A stretch of 64,000 nt of DNA from Branchiostoma floridae (Eukaryota > Chordata > Leptocardii > Amphioxiformes > Branchiostomatidae), in assembly GCF_000003815.2 (NCBI RefSeq), contig NC_049986.1, forward strand, positions 18,409,049-18,473,048. Reading direction: 5' to 3'. The notes under the pieces are model-generated. The model searched no databases. It was not told where the DNA came from and saw only the letters and a list, made by a program, of their open reading frames with translations. Shown in pieces: positions 56,701 through 64,000 of the stretch (position 1 is the stretch's first letter; every line of letters starts with the position of its first letter). The position numbers were made by a program, and so were the translations under genes.

Positions 56701-56965
56701 AGAGCAAACACAGAGACTCAAAGAGGCTGAGAGTAGCTACACGGAGGTAACTCATAGGACAAGGTCAAATCCTGAAGGACAAGAACATCTACACACTTCA
56801 CCTCATGCTGAACAGTCTGTAAGCACTGTGGGAGCTGAACACACCTTGGAACAAGTTATGCAGACAAGCACAAAGGTCAAGTCACCAAAGAGCATTAAAG
56901 GACTGGTCTTCACAAGAAAGACCAAAACATTTGTGAAAAGATCAAAGTCCTCAGAAGGAACTTGA
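50723..56965 (+). CDS. Dok-family docking protein: PH domain, IRS-type PTB domain, long tyrosine-motif tail, 650 aa
   Basis: Exons are 50723-50749, 51210-51378, 52374-52559, 52954-53066, 53522-53728, 55180-55315 and 55851-56965, GT-AG and in phase. Dok proteins are membrane-recruited adaptors downstream of receptor and cytosolic tyrosine kinases. The PH domain (residues about 6-125) includes FKGWLEKC, SWKRAFCILH and a closing DLWVHHLQIQ. The PTB domain (about 130-230) includes QYFTVRP, QCLLHVSQWGITL and WPLKSLRSYG, then GRFSFEAGR. The Arg in LRSYG and in EAGR correspond to the phosphotyrosine contacts of the family. The tail is Ser/Pro rich with candidate SH2-binding tyrosines in SEYATL, TYLAMK, SEYEAM, HEYQSL and SSYTEV, and a basic end (VFTRKTKTFVKRSKSS). 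Exon 1 encodes only MAENKVVFK. Which vertebrate Dok it matches best cannot be decided here. Confidence 0.9.
51752..52045 (-). mobile_element. LINE reverse-transcriptase C-terminal fragment in Dok intron 2
   Basis: The open frame begins QKRALRIILGREYVTYDSAL and contains CRRDNLCLRFARTL, typical of the thumb and tail of CR1/Jockey-type reverse transcriptases. The rest of the element is missing. Confidence 0.75.
53625..54645 (+). repeat. Tandem partial duplications of the PTB exon end with its splice donor
   Basis: The end of Dok exon 5 plus flanking intron recurs downstream. The best copy (54052-54162, encoding GQGVYVFHTHPGQETSID) is almost identical to 53627-53728. Shorter, more decayed copies of cagcaggccaagatggc with a donor lie near 54297, 54455 and 54610. 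No matching acceptors are seen. Confidence 0.8.
55326..55400. repeat. One arm of the tcacctttatccg MITE family
   Basis: The arm runs from taacctttatctgtggggta into caatatccgtcgtacat, just after the Dok exon 6 donor. The other arm is not seen. Confidence 0.5.
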
Positions 56966-56984
56966 ATGCCATTCCCTGTACCCT

Positions 56985-57478
56985 TCTTCCATTAGCACTG
57001 AAGGGCCTTTCCTCTCCTTAGTGCTGAAGGACCTTCCCTGTCCTTAGTGCTGAAGGACCTTCCCTGTCCTTAGTGTTTAAGGACCTTCCCTGTCCTTAGT
57101 ACTGAAGGGCCTTCCCTGTAGGGCCTTCCCTGTCCTTAGTACTGAAGGACCTTCCCTGTCCTTAGTACTGAAGGGCCTTCCTTGTCCTTCATGCTGAAGG
57201 GCCTTCCCTGTCCTTCGTGCTGAAGGGCCTTCCCTGTCCTTCGCGCTGAAGGGCCTTCCCTGTCCTTAGTACTGAAGGACCTTCCCTGTCCTTAGTACTG
57301 AAGGGCCTTCCCTGTCCTTCATGCTGAAGGGCCTTCCCTGTCCTTCGTGCTGAAGGGCCTTCCCTGTCCTTCGTGCTGAAGGGCCTTCCCTGTCCTTAGT
57401 GCTGAAGGACCTTCACTGTCCCTAGTATTGAAGGACCTTTCCTGTCCTTAGTACTAAAGGATCTTCCCTGTCCACTTT
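56985..57478. repeat. Minisatellite in the Dok-like 3' untranslated region
   Basis: About 18-19 copies of a 26-bp unit, gaagggccttccctgtcctt plus agtgct. It starts some 20 nt after the stop codon. The AATAAA at about 57863 would include it in the transcript. Confidence 0.92.
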
Positions 57479-57862
57479 ATATCCCTGTCTAAATCTTTTG
57501 AAAATATGTTGATATCAGTTCACAAGATATATTTATCAAGAGACTATGATATTGTATAACTTACTCCACTCACAAGTAAGAAGATTCTTGATATGCGATT
57601 TTTATGTGTCAACCTCAGAAACAAAGTACCTGTATATAGTTCATTCTGAAAAATAATCCTGTATATCTATAGAAAGCTTATCATGGTGACAAGAATTTAG
57701 TGTAATGCCAAAAGGATTTATTGAAATTAGATGTTTAAAGCTGCTTCGAACATTTAATTGAAATTTTATATGTTGCCAACAAGAAAATTGTAAGTGCCAT
57801 TTGATATCTATGCAACAATTTACTAGTGGATATGTGTTCAGTGTATGAATATTTTAATCGGG

Positions 57863-57868
57863 AATAAA
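57863..57868 (+). terminator. Candidate polyadenylation signal of the Dok-like gene
   Basis: AATAAA about 0.9 kb after the stop codon, in AT-rich sequence. Confidence 0.45.
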
Positions 57869-57869
57869 A

Positions 57870-59090
57870 TCAGGAATTTGAAAAAAATTGTGTTACGTTT
57901 ATCTAGTAGGTTTTATATGTGTGGATATCAGTGCTAAAGACCATATATCAAGGACATCTCGATTATGTTCAATTTGTAAAATACAACATACTTTATTCAT
58001 TATTCAAGTTTATCATACATTACACTTCACATGTGACTCCAAAGGATGCCTTGGTTTACAATTTTCAGCCAATTTTTCATTATTAATCAATGCTTAGATC
58101 AATGCTTGTTGACCAACATTTCATTTCATGAAATCAAAGTAGGCATGAAGTACTGTCGCCACACGATAGGTAAATGCCACTGCACTATAGGTAATACCAC
58201 TGCACTATACACGTTATAGACTCAGAAATTAGGTTTGAACTAGGTACAGATATACAGGTAGGCTCTACTTCAAATGATGTTTGAATATCTTCAAAACATT
58301 TAAATACTATACATATGAAAGTTTCTTTCCTCTAATTCTTTGGAATACATATCGGAATGTATGAAGTTTGTGAATTGTGTCATACTGATAATCAATGGCA
58401 ATCAAAATTTGATCGTGCAGCACAAGGTACATTGTAACAACCGTATACACAAAAACTACATCGTGTTTTCTAGGAGTTTTACATGACTCAAACGTACATT
58501 TTAACAATAAGTTTTTTTTTGTCAAATACAAGACACAACAGGGTATACTTTGGAATTTAAAGGAGAGTAGATGTGCAGTAATTTCATGTGACATACTCAA
58601 TCAGTATAGTACTATAGTCATGTATTTTAAATAAAACCCAGATTCCGAACATATCAAAGGCTTTGCAAGGAAAGGGACTGGTTCCGTCTTTCAACACAGT
58701 GTACTAGACACAGTGGATAACAACTCACTGCCCCAATGGCCTCTAACAAAAGTCTTTAAAACCGTTCCCATACCTTTCAGCGCATGGTGGCAGCGCTCAT
58801 TTCCGTTTTTATACAGGGTTACTACACGGAAGGCTGCTCCAGGGATAGCGGTCCCCCAACTTTAAGTATTATGTAAAGGACTATCACAGAATGTTTTCAC
58901 ATTCATTGCTTAATAATCCGTTTGTTCAGACATTCTACGTACAGAAGTAATACTACATGAACGAGTAAGTACATACTTAGAAATCCATTACCAAAACCAT
59001 AAGGCAACACAATGTTGTAAACAAGAATGCTAAGTTGTTGCTAGATTGAATTTGCAGATGTTTTTGTTTGTTTTTGCAAACATGTAGATT
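57870..59090. other. AT-rich intergenic region
   Basis: Nothing coding is recognised. Confidence 0.4.
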
Positions 59091-59095
59091 TGATA

Positions 59096-60864
59096 GACCA
59101 AACTGATTCGATCGTATAGATGGCATCCGGGCAAATCAATTTTCGTCCGTTTCCCACTCCAAAAAAGTTTGTAAATGGAACAAAGAAGCTGCAAAATGAT
59201 CAAATATACACCATAAATGTAAAAGAAAAAAACATCGGAAAATGGATACTAAAGATAAGATGCCTACTGTCCTTCAATACAAAGTACTAAACTAGAGTTC
59301 AACGAACCCATCTCTTCGCCAAATAATCATGCCTTTATTTAAGACTTTAAGGTCTTATTCATGTATTACTAAATAGCAAATGACTGCATGAACTGTGTTC
59401 CTCACATGCAAACACACAAACATTACCAAAACCAGACTGTGACCTGACAGATGACCTGGTAGCATCCCTGGTCAATCAGAATTTCATGCTTGTCAATTTA
59501 GACTTTGTCCCCAGTGTAAGGGCGTCCTCCAGCAAACCATCTGTATAACAGCTGTGTCCATAGATATAGGTCAAAATGAGATATATAGAGCACAGTTTAT
59601 TTCTGTTAATAAGTTTTGCTGCAGTACCTTAGGAAGCCGCTAGGGGGCCCACAATCATAATTTATCTTCGTTTTCCTGACCCCTACCCACCTACCAAATA
59701 TCATCAGGATTTTTTCAAGGCTTCTCGAGTTATGCATTCCACAAACAAAAGGACGCACACACTCGGCCCACTACCGTCCTAACGGAAAATGCTACGTCAA
59801 CTATTTTCGAACACAACCTTCTTTTCCGCAGCCGCTACTTAAATACTAAATATCATGAAAATCCATACACAGCTTCTTGAGTTATATGCTGTTGGCATGG
59901 ATTTATGAACTTTCCTCATTAATTATGCAAATAAGCTACTGATTTGCATAATTAGTATTACATTGTATAAGTCATCACTCATTCTATCTACATACCGAAA
60001 ATCCTGATGATCTGTTTACACGTTCTCAAGTTATCCTCGTCCAAAGTTTGAACGGAAATCGGTGCCTGCAGTTCCCAAAAAGCCGCTAGGGGGTCCAAAC
60101 TCACAGCACTTACTCTCTGTTTCAAGGGCTATCTACTACTCAAAAATCATGACCACAGCATGTCCAGAACACGAAGTGCCAAAATTAAAAGTTTTGCTGC
60201 AGTACCTTAGGCAGACACTAGGGTGCCCATTATCGAACTTGACCTTTGTTTTCCTAACCCCAATCCACCTAACAAATATAATCAGGATCCATTCAAGGGT
60301 TCTCGAGTTATCTTGCTTACAGACAAACGCACTTACATACAAATCCCGCTACAGCACCATAGGTAAGAGCCAGGTAAACCATTTTCGCACTTGACGTTCC
60401 TCTCCAAAACCGCTACACACCTACCAAGTTTCGTGAAAATCGCCCAGCTAGATTTTGACTTATGCTGCCAAAAACAAACCGCAAAAAACATACCAAGCTC
60501 GCTGCAGTACCGTAGGAAAACGCCAGGTAAACCGTTTTCAAACTTGGCATTCCTTTCGACAACTGCTACACACCTACCAAAAATCACAAAGTTCCATCCA
60601 CAATTTCTCGAGTTATATGCTGTTGACCTACATACAGACCCAAGTCAAGCAATCTCATACTCTTCTTGGCGAAGAGAATTATGCCATGCACCTACTCTTT
60701 GCACATTGGATACTTAATATTCTGAGTGTTCAGATGTCATCTGTCCATTCATCCCGACCTCTTATCTTCCAATAAAGGCAACATTTTTTGGTTCAACATT
60801 TCTTTTTTCCCCACACGCTCGCATCAGAGATGGATGTCATCCATACGATCGAATCAGTATAGCC
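59096..60864. mobile_element. Long inverted-repeat element of the Harbinger-like family with an internal tandem array
   Basis: The ends are aactgattcgatcgtataga and, reversed, actgattcgatcgtatggat, continuing as tggcatcc/tgacatcc, as in the elements at 25323 and 40687. Internally, about 59620-60620 holds several diverged units with gctgcagtaccttagg, ccgctagggggcccac, cctacccacctaccaaat and ttctcgagttat. No transposase was found. Confidence 0.75.
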
Positions 60865-61012
60865 TTTGATACACTCTTGGCAAGACCATCTTAGTCTTCG
60901 TCAAAATACAAAACAGAAACGTAGACATGCAAAGAATTTGATCTACTCACAGTAACTTTCGTATGAACAGAAATGATGATTTTGCTTTTTGTTAGCCCTT
61001 CGAGTCGTTCAC

Positions 61013-63816
61013 TTACTGAGCAGGATTCAGTTCTTCCTTTATCTCCTTGTCACCGCTCTTGTCGTACAGGGAAAGCTTGCTGAGACGTTTGGCCAGAGAC
61101 GGTTTCTTTTTGTGCTTCTTCTCTGTCTCCTCCTTCCCAGGTGTGTTCATGTTAGTTTCGCTCTGAAACTTGCCCAGGCCCTTCGTCGGGTGCGGGGACA
61201 GAGCCGGTGGGTGCGCGGGCGAGCTGAGGGATGAAAGTCAAACACAAGAAAAAAATGAACATTTCTAGATTCAATTCTACCTAGAATTCTGCTTCATTCC
61301 ACGAAGCCTGTGTACCATCCGAATAGTAGTTCGCTCCGACGTTTATTATACACTATATTTTGTCGCCTCTCGCTCCGACCTTTATCATACACTATCTACA
61401 GTCGCTTCTCTGCTATTCCGACAGGTAGAAGAAGCGAACAAAAGAGCGAACTACTACCAGGATGGTACCGGTGCTACGAAAAAACTAGAACATTTCTCAA
61501 TTGATTTCGATCATCAGGGTCCCATGTGATGGATTTCCTCTTAAGATCAAGACCTGAGATGTATCTGAATCCCTTTATAGCTCTCTTGAGTGTTATCCTT
61601 CCCAAGAAATGGCATATGAAATACATTTCATGTGCATGCAGAATTCTAACATAAATTCTCCAGTATTCTCTGGTATCACCTCTACTCTACTACCTCAAGC
61701 TTACGTTGGTTGACTACAGCAAACAAATAGCACTGTCCCAAACGTCATCCGATGGGCGTCTGTCAGATGCGTAGATGCAAAAACAAAGTCTAACGTTCCT
61801 AGGAAATCAATCTACAAATATTAGTCTGAACCTACCTGGTCTCGATGGAGACTCTGCGACCCGGGGTTGTGTCCGGTTGACCAGGCAGCTTGCGATCGTA
61901 AAGTGACTCCTACAATGCAAATAAACAAACAAAAACAATGTTTTCGCTCATTGTGTCTGATTTCTGTCTGAATGTAACCAAATTTTATTCAGCAACATGT
62001 GTCAGCTAATAAGCTCTGGAGACTGGCAGCTTGCGTAGTCCATTGGTGAGAGATCTTGCGTGCCTCTGGACCAAAAGGATGGGAGTTCGAATCCCGGCTG
62101 TGTCTCTCAAGACTGAGTATCATCCTCCGCAGTGACTGCTAGCTCAATCCTTTCGCTTGCTAATCACGGGGTCTGGACCTACATGGTTAGCAGCATGCAC
62201 GCATTCACGGTACTGGAAATGGTTGCAGTCCGTCGGACGGGGCATTAAGCCGTGGTCCACTGTTCATTGTGCTTGCCGAAAAAGGCTAGGGGAATATTCC
62301 CCAAACAACGAACCTATTGAACCTGTACAGGCGCGTCTGTCTTCTCTGTCCCTTTTGTGCCTCTTTTGTCATGGAGGTAATAATATGTGTTGGAATGAAG
62401 AGGTAGCTAGCATGCTACCCACCTCTCTCTGTGGCGGCAGCATCACTGTACCGTTCACAGGCGGCGGTTTCTCGGCAGCTCCGTTCGGCACTCCACCGGC
62501 AGCCCCCAACAGAGCCCCAGGCTGGTTCTCAGCCCTGCAACACCAAGTTTAGAAATCACAAACGATATACAAATGGTATAAATTATGAGTTTCTCTCTTT
62601 CTGTCTGACTGTCCCTGGCTTATTGCGTCCGATGCTGTATGTATGCATAGGTTCTGTATCAGTCGATTGTAATCGAACATTGCTGTTTGTTACGTTTATA
62701 AAGGTTGGACATCCAGGTAAACAATATTCAAATACCATTCAATCTCTACAACTGGATAAAAAACCTAAATTTACTTCCGGACGTTTTGAGCGACATCTAT
62801 CACTCTTCTTCAGCGTCACTAGAATGAACTGGTAGAACAATTCAATACAGCTCACTAGAAAAGCTGGTTGAACTTGTATATATGTACATGTATATATCAC
62901 ATGTTCATTCATATCTTTAGAAAATACAATCATATAAGAAATTGCGAAGTTTTTGGTAGAAAAAGTTCACAGACTAAGACGTGGTCGTTGTCGTATTATT
63001 AAGATCCAGGATACGCACACGACAGACGACTTCCTGATGATGGCGGACTGGTAGTCGCTCTTGTCCGGGTGTCTCCTGTAGGCCGGCGGGCCTGGCTGAC
63101 CGGCTGACGCCGCGCCTTGTGCAGCAGTACTGAAACAGAGAGACGAACTATTTACTTACATGCAGATTTTTTTCATGCCTCCCTGCCTCAACCTCCCTCC
63201 CACTCTACCTCCGTCCCTCCATCCATTGATACTAGTCCAACCCATCCAGACATATCCACTAGTGGCAGCTGAAAGCTGCACACTGGTAAAATGATGGGAT
63301 GTTTATATTTAGACAGATGAGAACAGAGGTACAAAGGAGGTGACCTGGAATCTATTCCTTACTTCAGTTCGTTCCAGCAATCGCTTAAGGCAGAATCCTC
63401 AATCGGGAAGCGATGTTAAGAGCAAACAGAGCTAGAATAGAGGACTCTCAGGCAAACATACAGAATATCATCGTAATCCATCAAGAGGTTCTTGAGTTAT
63501 GACTACAAAAATCCGAAAACACATACACACAGCCACACCCAAAACTATATCTCATATTCATGGAGATAACAGCGAGTTTTCGTTTGACCCGCGTACCCCA
63601 TTTCCTTCTCCTCCAGATGCTTGTACAGGTCGGTCAGCGCCTCGTCTTCGTCCGGCGGGATGCAGTTCTTGTTATCGTAGATAGGCTCCTCGCCCTGGGC
63701 CGCGCCCTCCCCGCCGGGGGTGTTGGGCGGGGGCCTGGGGCCCCGGGAGCGCTGGCCGAACTCACGGGTCAGCAGGTCGTAGCTCTCCCCGGCCCCGCCT
63801 TCGGTAGCCCTGGTCG
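61013..63816 (-). CDS. 3' part of an unrecognised gene with Tyr-Asp motifs (5' end outside the window)
   Basis: Exons, 5' to 3', are 63597-63816, 63019-63129, 62423-62534, 61836-61909 and 61013-61223 (stop at 61013-61015), all phase-consistent with GT-AG borders. The 63019 donor choice (gtgcgt) was made to keep the frame. The readable part is low in structure: Gly/Pro-rich (RGPRPPPNTPGGEG), then EEPIYDNKN, an acidic DEDEALTDLYKHLEEKEM, SDYQSAIIRKSS, SLYDRKLPGQ, and a basic C-terminus (KKHKKKPSLAKRLSKLSLYD) ending NPAQ. The repeated YD sites look like phosphotyrosine docking sites, so a cytoplasmic tail or adaptor is plausible. I do not recognise the family. Confidence 0.65.
61311..61475. mobile_element. 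MITE with gtaccatcc...tagtagttcgct termini
   Basis: The left end is tgtaccatccgaatagtagttcgct in pattern and the right end its imperfect reverse complement (agcgaactactaccaggatg). Its terminus is shared with the coding tail of serpin cassette E at about 14530-14580. Confidence 0.7.
62035..62110 (+). repeat. tRNA-like SINE head
   Basis: ggtgagagatcttgcgtgcc, followed by gggagttcgaatcccggct, gives A- and B-box-like blocks in tRNA order, but there is no full acceptor stem. Confidence 0.45.
62702..62830. repeat. Dispersed repeat terminus (ggacatccaggtaa family)
   Basis: aaggttggacatccaggtaa recurs near 5941 and, reversed, at 20132-20155 and 52322-52345, each time at the edge of a noncoding stretch. 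Confidence 0.5.
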
Positions 63817-64000
63817 CTGGAGGGATACACCAAGACAAGGCAATTAGAGATGGCAGCCCCTTACCTTAACTCTCCAAGAAGAGGTTGGTCGGGAAGATTG
63901 TGTTCTTTTTATCCCGTTTTCTGTCCGCACTAGCGACCAACCGGACAGAAAATGGGAAAAAGGTAAACGATGATAAAAAACGTCAAATTTTCCCTACAAA

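Noticed and set aside
60062-60775. Overlapping open frames of about 105 aa in 60.0-60.8 kb
   Set aside because: They fall inside a tandemly repeated part of an inverted-repeat element, and the frames follow the repeat unit rather than a protein.

Overview
The window is animal nuclear DNA, most likely a cephalochordate (amphioxus, Branchiostoma). The evidence is small GT-AG exons, animal signalling and channel genes (Shaker-type potassium channel, Dok-type PH-PTB adaptor, TMEM268-like protein), a clade-B-like serpin, and many short inverted-repeat DNA transposons, tRNA-derived SINEs and CR1/Jockey-like LINE scraps. The species call is inference. Gene models were built by hand from splice signals and reading-frame phase. 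Assembly gaps lie at 11247-11970 and 24836-25025.

Layout. (1) 977-2206, minus: a dead LINE reverse transcriptase. (2) 2452-4595, plus: a four-exon gene for a 254-residue double-cupin protein whose C-terminal half reads as ectoine synthase (EctC) and whose N-terminal half is a diverged second copy. (3) 6235-22845, minus: a serpin gene with seven constitutive exons (22845 down to 17813, ending in the reactive-loop hinge), followed by about 14 alternative 3' terminal exons. Each of these starts at the same P7 codon and carries a different reactive-centre loop. Seven look intact, one is split by an inserted element, and six are degenerate. (4) 22.9-29.1 kb: transposon-rich intergenic DNA. (5) 29148-37203, plus: a six-exon Kv1-like channel. 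(6) 40357-48322, minus: a TMEM268-like two-pass membrane protein with a probable 5' untranslated exon at 50165. It stands head to head with (7) 50723-56965, plus: a seven-exon Dok-like adaptor. (8) 59.1-60.9 kb: a long inverted-repeat element. (9) 61013-63816, minus: the 3' part of an unrecognised gene rich in Tyr-Asp motifs.

The two most interesting loci are the EctC-like gene, a bacterial-type osmolyte enzyme fold built as an intron-containing animal double cupin, and the serpin cassette array, where one scaffold can be joined to many protease-bait loops with P1 residues such as Arg, Glu and Cys. The array shows ongoing turnover: tandem unit duplication, stop and frameshift decay, a transposon insertion with a 4-bp target duplication, and a coding tail built from a MITE end. 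The other genes look like ordinary conserved animal genes, with local tandem duplications at splice junctions.
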